The notes beneath the pieces are model-generated. The model did no database searches, was not told the DNA's origin, and worked only from the letters and a program-made list of their open reading frames with translations. From the NCBI GenBank assembly GCA_965237995.1, contig CBDEGO010000004.1, forward strand, positions 434,001 to 498,000: 64,000 nucleotides of DNA. The letters run 5' to 3'. The first letter of the stretch is position 1, and each line of letters begins with the position of its first letter. This DNA comes from JAAELZ01 sp965237995. GTDB lineage: Bacteria; Pseudomonadota; Gammaproteobacteria; Arenicellales; Poriferihabitantaceae. Below are positions 25,538 through 35,180 of the stretch, piece after piece. The position numbers and the translations under genes were made by a program.

Positions 25538-26575
25538 ATGCAAACATCAAAAATAATTCATACGGTTAGTTGTCATGCTGAAGGTGAAGTGGGCGACGTT
25601 ATTGTCGGCGGCGTTCAAACTCCGCCCGGCGACACCATTTGGGAACAATCTCGATGGATTGCCGAAAATCAAAGCCTGCGTAATTTTATGCTGAACGAAC
25701 CGCGTGGCGGGGTATTTCGACATATTAATTTACTGGTGCCACCTAAACACCCTGACGCTGATATGGGTTGGATTATCATGGAACCGGAAGATACGCCCCC
25801 TATGTCGGGTTCTAACTCAATTTGCGTAGCCACTGTCATGTTAGAGACGGGTATTGTGCCCATGGTGGAGCCCATAACGGAACTGACGTTAGAAGCCCCC
25901 GGCGGGCTCGTAAAGATATCAGCACACTGCGAAGGTGGCAAAGTACGGTCAGTTAAAACCTATAATCATGCTTCTTTTGTTACCGCACTGGACCAAACGC
26001 TTGAGGTAGAAGGCATTGGCTCGATACAAGTCGATATTGCATACGGTGGAGACAGCTTCGTTATTGTTGATGCACAAAGCCTGGACTTCACTTTAACAAT
26101 GGACGAAGGTCGGTCTATCGCAGAAGTGGGTACTTGGATAACCCAAGCGGCCAATCAGCAGCTGGGCTTTAGCCACCCAAGCAATACTGATTGGAATCAC
26201 ATCTCGTTTTGCCAACTGACTCTACCGATCACCGAAGAAGGTGGCGTTAAGTCGGGTAAGAATGCAGTCGTAGTTCAACCGGGAAAGATAGACCGGTCCC
26301 CTACTGGGACAGGCTGCTCCGCGCGCTTGGCGTTATTGCACGCCAAAGGCGAAATAAAAGTGGGTGAGCCGTTTATTGGGCGTTCAATTATCGATTCGCG
26401 CTTTGATTGCAAAATTGAAGCTCTCACCACGGTTGGCGACCTGCCTGCAGTATTACCTTCCTTGCAAGGTCGTGCGTGGATTACAGGCACGCATCAACAT
26501 ATGCTCTGCCCTACCGACCCTTGGCCTGAGGGTTACAAGATTTCAGATACTTGGCCAGAGAAACTGATCGTATAG
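25538..26575 (+). CDS. Proline racemase-fold protein, probable trans-3-hydroxy-L-proline dehydratase
   Basis: A 345-residue member of the proline racemase superfamily, cytoplasmic. The first catalytic position is Ser90 (MSGSNSICV) and the second is Thr256 (SPTGTGCSAR). Racemases and 4-hydroxyproline epimerases have Cys (or Ser) first and Cys second; the Ser/Thr or Cys/Thr pairing is the published mark of trans-3-hydroxy-L-proline dehydratases. These remove water to give pyrroline-2-carboxylate. The gene downstream is an enolase-superfamily enzyme of a kind known to dehydrate cis-3-hydroxyproline, which fits. No pyrroline reductase is visible nearby. Confidence 0.72.
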   Translation: MQTSKIIHTVSCHAEGEVGDVIVGGVQTPPGDTIWEQSRWIAENQSLRNFMLNEPRGGVFRHINLLVPPKHPDADMGWIIMEPEDTPPMSGSNSICVATVMLETGIVPMVEPITELTLEAPGGLVKISAHCEGGKVRSVKTYNHASFVTALDQTLEVEGIGSIQVDIAYGGDSFVIVDAQSLDFTLTMDEGRSIAEVGTWITQAANQQLGFSHPSNTDWNHISFCQLTLPITEEGGVKSGKNAVVVQPGKIDRSPTGTGCSARLALLHAKGEIKVGEPFIGRSIIDSRFDCKIEALTTVGDLPAVLPSLQGRAWITGTHQHMLCPTDPWPEGYKISDTWPEKLIV

Positions 26576-26606
26576 ACCAAGCATTACAACTCCGATAAAA
26601 TTGACT

Positions 26607-27713
26607 ATGAACATCTGCGAAATTCACGTTTACCAAAAAGATCTGCACATCGTCGATGGCCCTTACACCATGTCGACCATGACATTAGATTCCATCGATA
26701 CCACTATTGTCAAAATAGTATCAGATAGTAATTTGATTGGCTGGGGAGAAGTGGCGCCACTTGGCCCAAATTATCAGCCGCAACACGCTTTAGGGGCAAG
26801 AGCCGCTATTGCACAAATGTCACCGTGGTTAATTGGTCGTTCTTGTTTAGACTACTTACCGCTACGACGCCATATGGACAGTTTGTTAAATGGGCACAAC
26901 TACGCTAAAGCCGCAATCGAAATCGCGGTGATGGATTTAGTCGGTAAGCACCATGGCGCTCGAGTATGCGACTTATTAGGTGGCGCGGTGCGTGAGCGCC
27001 TACCCGCCTACTACGCTGTGGGCATCGGTAACCCTGTGCAAACGGCACAAACAGCAGTGGAGAAAATAAATACAGGTTATAAACGTCTACAATTTAAAAT
27101 TGGGGGTCGTGACGTAGCCACTGACATAGCGGTTATCAAAGAGGTATGGAAAACCATCGGTGACCAAGCGCAAATTGTGGTTGATGCAAACCGAGGCTTA
27201 ACGGCCAGTCAGGCGATGCGCTTTAGCTTAAGTTGCCGCGACATTCCTCTAACCATGGAGCAACCCTGCAATACCATGGAAGAAGTCAAATCGATTCGAC
27301 CACAAATATGTCACCCATTAGCCATCGACGAAAACTTAGAAAGCATCAGCGACGTTTTACGCGCGATATCAATGGATGTTTGCGATGCCTTTGGCCTGAA
27401 AATAAGTCGCCTCGGCGGCCTCAGCGCCATGGCAACCGTACGCGATATTTGTGAAGCCCGCTCAATTCCACATAGCATGGAAGACAGCTGGGGAGGCGAT
27501 ATTACCTCAGCTGCTATTTTGCATATGGCCGCAACAGTTAAGCCAGAAATGCTAGAAGGTGTTTGGACATCAGGAAACTATATCGAGGAACACTACGACC
27601 CCATCAATGGCATTAAAGTAAATAACGGTTTTTTTGATCTACCCGCTGGGCCTGGGTTGGGCATTACGCCAGATGAAAGCCGAATTGGCACACTAGTCGC
27701 TTCTTATAGCTAA
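26607..27713 (+). CDS. Enolase-superfamily (mandelate racemase/muconate lactonizing) enzyme, possibly cis-3-hydroxyproline dehydratase
   Basis: A 368-residue TIM-barrel enzyme with the MLE-type catalytic plan: Lys in LQFKIGG (~164), metal ligands in VDANRG, MEQPC and AIDEN, and a second Lys in FGLKISRLGG. It shares a likely transcript with the Ser/Thr proline racemase-fold gene 31 bases upstream. That pairing suggests an imino-acid substrate (cis-3-hydroxyproline dehydration or betaine epimerisation) rather than muconate. An in-frame TTG at 26601 would add two residues; I chose ATG 26607. Confidence 0.7.
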   Translation: MNICEIHVYQKDLHIVDGPYTMSTMTLDSIDTTIVKIVSDSNLIGWGEVAPLGPNYQPQHALGARAAIAQMSPWLIGRSCLDYLPLRRHMDSLLNGHNYAKAAIEIAVMDLVGKHHGARVCDLLGGAVRERLPAYYAVGIGNPVQTAQTAVEKINTGYKRLQFKIGGRDVATDIAVIKEVWKTIGDQAQIVVDANRGLTASQAMRFSLSCRDIPLTMEQPCNTMEEVKSIRPQICHPLAIDENLESISDVLRAISMDVCDAFGLKISRLGGLSAMATVRDICEARSIPHSMEDSWGGDITSAAILHMAATVKPEMLEGVWTSGNYIEEHYDPINGIKVNNGFFDLPAGPGLGITPDESRIGTLVASYS

Positions 27714-27811
27714 TGGATAATATAGTAAGCGTGCAGTTTCAAGAGATAGTGAGGGTAAAGGGGAAAAACGAGTCTATCGATAACACCCCAGAATATTATC
27801 TATCAATATAG

Positions 27812-29158
27812 TTACCCCTTCGCTTCAGCGCGCTTTTGATATTTACGTTTTTTGCGCCATAGTCGCAATTTAATCAACGGCACCATCGCTTTAGAAGTGA
27901 GTATTTTGGCGATGCTATAACGCAGCCATTGGTGTTGACCTGTCCACAAAAACATCGACACTAAGCGCTCCATCAGTTTTTCCTTGGCTGATGCTTCTGG
28001 TGTTTGTCTGTCATACGTAGGCACGGCGATGCCTTTGGCTTGCCACCGAGCTAAGCGCAATGGCGCAGTTAAGCCTTTACGTTGAGTGCGCATTTTATGG
28101 GTTTTATAAGCTGGGTCTTCACTCACGTCTTGTAGCGTTAAAGCCCCTCTTTGCAGGGCCTTTTCTACAATTTGTTGGCCGCGTTCACTGCGCACCAAGG
28201 TTCGAGATTGTGAGTTAAACTTATATTTCCCGTCCTCGTTACGCGTCCACGCATCGCCCACGGCGATATCGGCAAATAGGTTAGAGCCGTCATAACAAAC
28301 TTGGCAGCGTTTAGGCAAATAAATACCAATGAGATAATTGTAGGCGCCATCTTTATAGTTGGAGTAATGTACCGCTTGGGGTGGCTTATCCTTAAAAATT
28401 GCGCGCATTTGACCAGGCCACTCACCACCGCGAAATTCAAAATCGGTGATGCTTGATACAGGAATATTCTTGGTTTTAAGTAATTCAGGCACCACCATCG
28501 GCTCGAGCGCACCGCCGCAGTAGGTACCAAAGATAGCGACGATGCGTTCTTGTAGAACTGGGTCGATACTCAAGGCTTCGCGCAGACCGTGATTATGACA
28601 AGGCAAACCCACTACCGCGTATTTCCCCGGCGTATCGCGTATTTCTTGCAACAAGGTGTTGAGCGGAATAATGGTGTAGCGTGAACCCTGACTAGCAATG
28701 ATCTCTTGTTTGCTTCGCGCGATAAATGGTTCACCCATCCACGGTTTGTCGGCGCGCATTCGGGTGACCACGCAGCCATCTATTTCTCCGTTTTCAAGCA
28801 TATCAACCGCTAATGCAGAAATAATACCCCCCCCAGTGGCACGAACTCTTAGCGCGTCATCATTAGCATGTCCGATATAAATATTGGCTGTGTATCCGTC
28901 GAAGCTACCGTCGTCATCTTTAGAAAATGTTTGCTGGCTCAGTTTGTTGAAATTGACTTTACCACCCGGGCACACTTCACCGCATTTGCCACACGCAGTG
29001 CAGGCATCTAGGTCTAAAACGGGGTAATAGTTTTCGTCTAGGGAAATGGCTTTTTCGGGGCAAACCCCTACGCATGTCCCGCTGCGTGCGCACAGTGATT
29101 GGTCGGTAAAACCGATCGAGAGCTTTGCCTTAAGATCAGGGCTAATATTGGTTTGCAC
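27812..29158 (-). CDS. Coenzyme F420 hydrogenase/dehydrogenase beta-subunit family protein (FrhB-like) with two 4Fe-4S clusters
   Basis: A 448-residue protein. A ferredoxin domain at residues ~20-66 has cysteines 23, 29 and 33 and then CTACGKCGEVCP (53-63); the FrhB/FdhB flavin-type domain follows (GGGIISALAVDMLENGEIDG, YAVVGLPCHNHGL, FGTYCGGALEP). In bacteria without F420 metabolism such proteins are common in surface-glycan clusters next to polysaccharide pyruvyl transferases, as here. The first cluster shows an irregular spacing. It is the last gene of a six-gene minus-strand run, 3 bases after the previous stop. Confidence 0.78.
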   Translation of the reverse strand: MQTNISPDLKAKLSIGFTDQSLCARSGTCVGVCPEKAISLDENYYPVLDLDACTACGKCGEVCPGGKVNFNKLSQQTFSKDDDGSFDGYTANIYIGHANDDALRVRATGGGIISALAVDMLENGEIDGCVVTRMRADKPWMGEPFIARSKQEIIASQGSRYTIIPLNTLLQEIRDTPGKYAVVGLPCHNHGLREALSIDPVLQERIVAIFGTYCGGALEPMVVPELLKTKNIPVSSITDFEFRGGEWPGQMRAIFKDKPPQAVHYSNYKDGAYNYLIGIYLPKRCQVCYDGSNLFADIAVGDAWTRNEDGKYKFNSQSRTLVRSERGQQIVEKALQRGALTLQDVSEDPAYKTHKMRTQRKGLTAPLRLARWQAKGIAVPTYDRQTPEASAKEKLMERLVSMFLWTGQHQWLRYSIAKILTSKAMVPLIKLRLWRKKRKYQKRAEAKG

Positions 29159-29161
29159 AGG

Positions 29162-31030
29162 CTAACTGACCTTGGCTATATCGAGCAAGCCATATAAAAC
29201 AAACGACACGGTAGCAAGAGTGAAAAGCAACAGCATAAGAGCGCTAAGCAGGCGCTTATTTAAAACTGATTGAAGCCAAACCAGTGTCACACCAAATATG
29301 GGCGCCATTGCAAAGTAATAACGACCTTGAGGTTGAAAGTCTACCGTCCAAGACTTGTAGATGGTGATGAGGATTAAACCGATAAATAAAGCTAGATTAA
29401 GTGCTAATACGCTACGCTGAAATCCGTTACCGCGCACCATAACCTGCCAGATGAGGCTCAGCACCAATAGAGCAAGTATTAGCTTGACGAACAAATAATG
29501 TAGCTGTGTCGCAGGTAATTCAACGTAGCCATAATTGCCAAAAGCAGATTTAAAAACCGCATTTACCCAGCCGTAGCTAAGCATGGTTGGAATTGAGATA
29601 TCTCGCTTATCGAGGCTTAAAGACCAGTTTTGGTCTTCTATCGGCGTACTGGGTTTATAGGCCGTATCGGCAGTTTGTTCTCGACAGTCAATGACCTTGT
29701 CACGGCGGGTAAAATCGTTGACAACGTTTTGACTGAAATGCCAAGTAGAGTAGCCAATTAAGCCAAGCAGGATAATTACACCTAATGATTTAGCCGGCTG
29801 TATAAGGTTTTGCCAGTGTTTACGAGATGGCAATGCAAGCAAGGCAGCGCTGGCAAAAAGAAATAAGGTAAAGAAATAAAAATTCTTCTTCGTTAAAAAC
29901 AAGAACGTCGCTAAAAATCCTAGCCCAATTAAAGGCAGGATGACTTTATCTACTTTGCCGCTCAGTAATTTTCTGAAACTGCTATTTTCACTAATCACTT
30001 GGTTACCAATAACAAATGCCGCCAGTAAAGCAGAAGCATCTGAATTGAAATAGCTAAACAAATACCACAATTGCGGGGAAAGCAACATGGGGGTTAGCAG
30101 CAAGCGCGCTTGCGGGTTACGCACCGCTAACAGCAGTAGCAAGGCGAACAAGAGTACGTTGAAAAAACGCAACTTGACGTATGTTTTAACGGGTATGAAG
30201 TCGACTAATTGTAAATAACGTCCAGCGACATAGTACGTTAACTCATCGGCGTTAAGTCGCGAAGTGCCGTATACCGTATACGATGGCAAGGTGTCTTTGG
30301 TGCAGACTTGCGGCAAGCTTAGGTTGTTTTCAAAATACTGCGCCGCCGCGATATGCGCGTGCTCATCCGGGTGAGCGTGCGGTCGGCTGATAATTGCCAT
30401 AATGGTGATTAACACCAACACTAAGCCCATTGCGTAGGGCACAAAGCTAAAACTGGTTGGAATCAACGGATAAGTTCGCAACAACAATAGACCAATCGCG
30501 ACCATAACCGCTAACCTAAACAGATGCGTTAGCCAGCTGTCTGGTTCAGGCTCTAAATTCAAGTCATAGGTAAAATTTGAATCATGGTCGGTGGCGTAAT
30601 ACACCAAGCCTTCCTGATCGAACTCTAGCAACGCGACTTGATTACGCGCCTTTAAATTCTTGAGCTCTTCTTTGTGTATGCGTATCGTTTTATATCCCGC
30701 TTGATAGATGTTGATCGCCTTGATACGGAATAGTCCGCGGATGTTGGTCGGGTCGATACGCAAGTGGTCGATATCGCGTAAGTCGGTGAGTACGGTCGAG
30801 TAGGTGTTTCGAGGGCGCGTAAGTTTGATCAAACTCGACTTATTATCGTCGTAAGTTTCGTCCTTATCATGCGCCCAATAAATGCGAAAGTTAGTGCTGT
30901 GCCCGACATCGATGTCGATCGTCACAAACGCACGGGTGGTCATATACCAATACAAACCCAATGAAACCGTGCAAATCAGCGCGAATAGTAAAACTTGTGC
31001 GCGCGAAAAATCCGACAAGCGTGGCAGCAT
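29162..31030 (-). CDS. DUF2142 polytopic membrane protein, GT-C-like
   Basis: A 622-residue protein with an N-terminal helix, a periplasmic domain of ~130 residues and about ten further membrane helices. The motif HPDEHAHIAAAQYFE sits in the first large loop after helix 3, as in the DUF2142 family of predicted lipid-linked sugar transferases. Likely acts on the periplasmic side of the inner membrane in glycan assembly. Start ATG 31030 lies 2 bases after the stop of the acyltransferase gene. Confidence 0.75.
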   Translation of the reverse strand: MLPRLSDFSRAQVLLFALICTVSLGLYWYMTTRAFVTIDIDVGHSTNFRIYWAHDKDETYDDNKSSLIKLTRPRNTYSTVLTDLRDIDHLRIDPTNIRGLFRIKAINIYQAGYKTIRIHKEELKNLKARNQVALLEFDQEGLVYYATDHDSNFTYDLNLEPEPDSWLTHLFRLAVMVAIGLLLLRTYPLIPTSFSFVPYAMGLVLVLITIMAIISRPHAHPDEHAHIAAAQYFENNLSLPQVCTKDTLPSYTVYGTSRLNADELTYYVAGRYLQLVDFIPVKTYVKLRFFNVLLFALLLLLAVRNPQARLLLTPMLLSPQLWYLFSYFNSDASALLAAFVIGNQVISENSSFRKLLSGKVDKVILPLIGLGFLATFLFLTKKNFYFFTLFLFASAALLALPSRKHWQNLIQPAKSLGVIILLGLIGYSTWHFSQNVVNDFTRRDKVIDCREQTADTAYKPSTPIEDQNWSLSLDKRDISIPTMLSYGWVNAVFKSAFGNYGYVELPATQLHYLFVKLILALLVLSLIWQVMVRGNGFQRSVLALNLALFIGLILITIYKSWTVDFQPQGRYYFAMAPIFGVTLVWLQSVLNKRLLSALMLLLFTLATVSFVLYGLLDIAKVS

Positions 31031-31032
31031 GC

Positions 31033-31773
31033 TTACTTACGCATCCGAATAACTTTTGCAGGGGTGCCCACCGCGATGGCATATTCTGGGATATCTTCTG
31101 TCACTACCGAACCAGCGCCGATGATTGCACCTGCGCCGATGTTGGTGCCATCATTGACGATCACATGTGCGCCAAGCCAAACATCGTCGCCAAAGGTGAC
31201 ACCGCCTTTAGAAACCATTTCCTGTTCGGTGATGGGCGTGTCAGTATCTTCAAAGCCGTGGCTTAAGCCGCCAATGTAGCAACGTCCACCAAATAGGCAA
31301 TGCTCACCAATGGTTATTTGACTAGAAGTGCCAATGTGGCAATCAGGGCCAATATTACTGCCTGTCCCGATACTGATTGAACCCCCACGAGTGCGCAGTC
31401 GCACGTTTTGCCCAACCAACGATTTATCGTGAATGCGTATTTCGTCGTCACCTTCACCGCGCGCGGAAATTTGCACGTAATCATCAATCACACAAGCGGA
31501 ACCAATAACAACTCGGGCTGGGTTGCGTAAACCAATGTGATGCCCAAAAATAGTCTTTTTACCAACCGACTTGAATAAACTAGGGAACAAGACTTTGCGC
31601 AGCGCTAAGCCTAATGCGCCTTGAATAGGAGAAATAAACGTGGTGCAAAACTCGTACATAATCAGCGAAAGCACCCTGCGATTACCGACTTGCAAGTCTT
31701 GGTATTTCTTGAAAAAACCGCGATCATCATCTTCCATGATTTTGGAAAATCGGTGGTGTTCGTTGCGGCTCAT
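31033..31773 (-). CDS. Left-handed beta-helix (hexapeptide) acyltransferase
   Basis: A 246-residue protein. From residue ~80 it shows hexapeptide repeats ([ILV]-G-x4: IGSACVIDDY, IGTGSNIGPDC, IGEHCLFGG, GAGAIIGAGSVVTEDIPEYA), the trimeric beta-helix of O-acetyl or succinyl transferases, ending in AVGTPAKVI as in the WcaF/maltose acetyltransferase group. Probably O-acetylates a glycan sugar using acetyl-CoA in the cytoplasm. Member of the minus-strand surface-glycan run. Confidence 0.85.
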   Translation of the reverse strand: MSRNEHHRFSKIMEDDDRGFFKKYQDLQVGNRRVLSLIMYEFCTTFISPIQGALGLALRKVLFPSLFKSVGKKTIFGHHIGLRNPARVVIGSACVIDDYVQISARGEGDDEIRIHDKSLVGQNVRLRTRGGSISIGTGSNIGPDCHIGTSSQITIGEHCLFGGRCYIGGLSHGFEDTDTPITEQEMVSKGGVTFGDDVWLGAHVIVNDGTNIGAGAIIGAGSVVTEDIPEYAIAVGTPAKVIRMRK

Positions 31774-31815
31774 TGCGGTCTATCGGCTCTGGAAGAGAGG
31801 CCAATTATAATAGAA

Positions 31816-32799
31816 TCAGTCTTTGCTGTGGCTAGCAGTTTCAGGCGTGGCGCGCAGTCGCGCGAGATGCACTAAACCGCCAATAATAGCATTGACAATG
31901 GTTTTGAACCGCATCAACAACGCCGTGGCTAAAGCGAGTTCGGGGCTATAGCCAAATAAGATGAATATCGTTGTGTAGGCGGCTTCCATCACGCCTAAGC
32001 CACCGATCGAGACTGGCAGATTCATGATCAACATAATCGCTGGCACCGCGAGCAGCATATCAGTGAAGCGTACACCAGAGTCAAAGGCTTGCGCGCTAAC
32101 CCATACGTTAATGACCGCCAACATATAAAACAGGCTAGAAATGCTTACTACGAAGAACAAGGTTTTCTTATCGTTTTTGTATTCAAAAACTGCTTGGTGA
32201 ACCAACGATAGCTTTGAGAATATGTTGCCGATGGACGAATGAATCGGACTAAGTAAGTTAGAGACAAAATTAAACACTCTGACATCTAACACCAACCAAA
32301 GCAAAAACAACACCAAGCCAATAACAAATAACAAGCTATTGGTAATGAGTGGGATAGGGTCAGGGTGGGCGATTAATACAATGCCAGAAACAGCCGCTAA
32401 CACCACCATACCGATAAAACGCTCCATGAAAACCGAAGCAAAAGCTTCGTAATTTTCGCCAGTGTGCCGTCCTAAGTCCCATATTCGGGCCACATCACCA
32501 CCCATACTGGTGGGCATAAACATGTTGAAAAAACGACCGATATAGTAAAAGCCTAGAAGACGCCAAAGCCCAACCGCAATCTGCTTAGACTTAAGTAATA
32601 TTTGCCAGCGCCAAGAACTGGTGACGTTTAACATCACGCTGATGATTAACGACAAAGCAAAGTAAATTGGGTTGACGTTTTTTAGCGTTTCTTTAAATCT
32701 ACCTAAACCTTCAGTGGTATCTAGGCCTGTTTTATGAATAACGTACGCAATTAATCCAAAGCTTATGGCAACCTTCAAAATGAAAAACAGCTTCTTCAT
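31816..32799 (-). CDS. Flippase-like / lysylphosphatidylglycerol synthase transmembrane domain protein
   Basis: A 327-residue membrane protein with about eight helices, of the UPF0104 (AglD/MprF N-terminal) type. The motifs YIGRFFNMFMPTSMGGDVAR in the second loop and MLIMNLPVSIGGLGVMEAAY near the end are the family marks. Members move or help move lipid-linked groups across the inner membrane. Its place between a pyruvyl transferase and an acyltransferase points to glycan or glycolipid export. Stop at 31816 is 42 bases from the acyltransferase start. Confidence 0.8.
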   Translation of the reverse strand: MKKLFFILKVAISFGLIAYVIHKTGLDTTEGLGRFKETLKNVNPIYFALSLIISVMLNVTSSWRWQILLKSKQIAVGLWRLLGFYYIGRFFNMFMPTSMGGDVARIWDLGRHTGENYEAFASVFMERFIGMVVLAAVSGIVLIAHPDPIPLITNSLLFVIGLVLFLLWLVLDVRVFNFVSNLLSPIHSSIGNIFSKLSLVHQAVFEYKNDKKTLFFVVSISSLFYMLAVINVWVSAQAFDSGVRFTDMLLAVPAIMLIMNLPVSIGGLGVMEAAYTTIFILFGYSPELALATALLMRFKTIVNAIIGGLVHLARLRATPETASHSKD

Positions 32800-32814
32800 T
32801 ACAACAATGTGCAG

Positions 32815-33996
32815 TTAGCTCAAATAAGGCTTTAAGAAGGTAGCGGTAAGTTTTGCTTTGCGCTTTTCGTCTTCTGCAACCGGCGCCATTTGCGCTGCAA
32901 CTTCTTTGCGCACTTCCCATAGTTTCTTGATTTGGTTTGCTAAGGAATCCGCGGTTAGATCAGCAAACGGAACCTGCCAATCAACCATGCCAACGGTGCG
33001 TAAAAAACCGGTGCTTTTAGGGTAAGAAGTTAAGCCTATCATCGGTACGTTAGTCGCTGCGCTGAAAATTAACGGATGGGTACGCAAGCCGTTGTGCAAT
33101 TCAAGCCGCTTAATAATGCCGGTAATGACTTCGAAGTTGTATTTAAGGCCTTCATTGCCAAAGATTTTAACGCGTGCTTTATTGCGCATTTTGGCGATGG
33201 TTTGCTCAGTCACAGGCTTGTCCATAATTTGCGTCACGATAAAAATAATATCAACGTCTAACTCGTCGATGACCTTATCTGCCGCTCCGGCAATATCGCT
33301 GCAAAAATCTTCTTGGCTATAGGTGCCGTCCATGCTCCAGTTATCAATGTAAGCATTTACGTTAAAACCGATGGTGCCCTTGGGGTTGGTAAATAAGCCC
33401 TCTTCCTTAATGATTTTGTCCATCACTTCATCTGAAGGGACTTCGGTGTTCATCGCGCAATCGGCGTGAATGGTCAGCTTAGGATAAGTAACGCCAATAT
33501 TATCGAAAATCTCTTTAGTGGCTTCATCACGCGTCACAATCTCAACGGTCGCATCCAATACCTTCTGCAACGCCTTCTTACCATACGGAAAGTCAATTGG
33601 GCCAACAGACACATTGTAAAGGAAAATTGGCACGCCTTTCTTTTTAGCGAAAGGGGCGAACAGTGCGATGGAAGACAGGTTGTTGAATAGCGGGTTATAA
33701 AACTTACGATCAAACAAAATGTTATCGCAAATTAAAATTAAATCGGTATCAGTCATGGCTTTATACATCGGCCAGCCTAGATTTCGGATGCTAAAATTCC
33801 AAGGCATCATCGGCACCGCTTTTACATTCAGGTGTCCATATTCCTGTTCGATATATTTTGCGTTAGTGGTGGGTACATAAAATTCGAGGTCATCGTAAAT
33901 GTCAGTGATGTCCCGCAACATATTGCCCAAGATAGCCATATCACCCGCATTGCGGCCCGAATTGTTGCCTAATATCGTTACTCTTTTCATTGCCAA
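32815..33996 (-). CDS. Polysaccharide pyruvyl transferase family protein
   Basis: A 393-residue protein of the CsaB/WcaK fold: N-terminal TILGNNSGRNAGDMAILGNM, FLYNVSVGPIDFPYGK, IVTRDEATKEIFDNIG, and NGLRTHPLIFSAATNVPMIG near the C-terminus with the conserved R-T-H. The family adds pyruvate ketals from phosphoenolpyruvate to sugar residues of exopolysaccharides. Second gene of the minus-strand glycan run, 16 bases after the epimerase stop. Confidence 0.83.
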   Translation of the reverse strand: MAMKRVTILGNNSGRNAGDMAILGNMLRDITDIYDDLEFYVPTTNAKYIEQEYGHLNVKAVPMMPWNFSIRNLGWPMYKAMTDTDLILICDNILFDRKFYNPLFNNLSSIALFAPFAKKKGVPIFLYNVSVGPIDFPYGKKALQKVLDATVEIVTRDEATKEIFDNIGVTYPKLTIHADCAMNTEVPSDEVMDKIIKEEGLFTNPKGTIGFNVNAYIDNWSMDGTYSQEDFCSDIAGAADKVIDELDVDIIFIVTQIMDKPVTEQTIAKMRNKARVKIFGNEGLKYNFEVITGIIKRLELHNGLRTHPLIFSAATNVPMIGLTSYPKSTGFLRTVGMVDWQVPFADLTADSLANQIKKLWEVRKEVAAQMAPVAEDEKRKAKLTATFLKPYLS

Positions 33997-34012
33997 TTGT
34001 TTGCCTTAAGGG

Positions 34013-35029
34013 TTAGCTAATTAAACCTTGTTCTTTGTACCATTTGGCCGTTTCAGCCAAGCCTGATTCATTATCATGAATGAATTCGTAGTCTAACAAG
34101 TTCCGTACTTTGGAATTATCGAATTGACGATCTTTTGTGTAAAACCCAACACGGCGCCGATAAATCGGGGGTTGAATGCCTAAGGGAGTGCAGATGGCTT
34201 TGGAAATATCGGCCGCTAGGAAAAATGGCCAAATAGGCAAGCGAATGGTGCGCGGTGTTTTACCGATTGCACGACCAATAGACTTGCCCATTTCTATGAT
34301 TGAAATAGGCTCATCAGCAGCTGCGATAAACACTTCAGACGCCGCTTTGTCGGAGGTCGCAGCAAGCATGAATACGTTCACCAAATCCTCGACATGCACT
34401 AAGTGATACATACCTTTGCCACCACCTAACATTAGGGTAAAGCCGCGATCAGCCATCTTGAAGAACTTGAGTAAGCGCCCGTCGCCCGGCCCATAAATCG
34501 GCGTGGGCCGCACAATACTATAAGGGAATTGATGCTCAGCAGCATATTCAGCCAGCCATTGCTCGCCTTCTAGCTTGGTGCGTTGGTATCCATCTCCCGG
34601 TGCAAAGCGGTATTCTTCGTCAGCGCGGTCGATTTCAATATGACCATGCACGCCGACGGTAGATACATGCAAAAAGCGCTTAAACCCTTCGCGGCCAGTA
34701 AGATGTTTGGCTAAAATTTGCGTGCTGTAAACGTGGACTTTTCGGTAGTCTTCGTCGGTGGCTTTTTCTTCATTAAAAGCCGCAGCGACATGGAAAACAT
34801 AGCTTACGCCTTCAGCAGCTTCAATCAGTACTTTTTCGTCAAAAACTTCGCCGCGTATCCAGGTTATATCGAGATCATTTAAGCCACTTATATTGGACGA
34901 TTCACGCGCCACGCAGCGCAAATTAGCCCCTGCACCAGCGAGTTGTCGACACAGCGTTTGGCCCGTGAAGCCAGTTGCACCGGTCACTAAGATGGTTTCG
35001 CCTTTAAATTTTTGAAGCACGTCTTGCAC
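34013..35029 (-). CDS. NAD-dependent epimerase/dehydratase (extended SDR)
   Basis: A 338-residue extended short-chain dehydrogenase. NAD motif VTGATGFTGQ (GxxGxxG) near residue 17, FHVAAAFNEE, HVSTVGVHGH (catalytic Ser/Thr region), YQRTKLEGEQW with the Tyr-x3-Lys pair, and VRPTPIYGPGD. It resembles HpnA-like sugar epimerases. It heads the six-gene glycan run, 16 bases before the pyruvyl transferase; the operon promoter is expected in 35030-35180. Confidence 0.85.
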   Translation of the reverse strand: MQDVLQKFKGETILVTGATGFTGQTLCRQLAGAGANLRCVARESSNISGLNDLDITWIRGEVFDEKVLIEAAEGVSYVFHVAAAFNEEKATDEDYRKVHVYSTQILAKHLTGREGFKRFLHVSTVGVHGHIEIDRADEEYRFAPGDGYQRTKLEGEQWLAEYAAEHQFPYSIVRPTPIYGPGDGRLLKFFKMADRGFTLMLGGGKGMYHLVHVEDLVNVFMLAATSDKAASEVFIAAADEPISIIEMGKSIGRAIGKTPRTIRLPIWPFFLAADISKAICTPLGIQPPIYRRRVGFYTKDRQFDNSKVRNLLDYEFIHDNESGLAETAKWYKEQGLIS

Positions 35030-35180
35030 GCGGATTGTTCCCGTATCTAAAAAACACGCGGATTCTACACTAATCAGTGCAGACGCCCCAGCCTTAAAAG
35101 CACCTTAAGAACGTATTAACGAGCCTAATAAACATCAATTCGCCACCTAAGGCGAGCCAGTTATTAGTTACAATCTTGCG

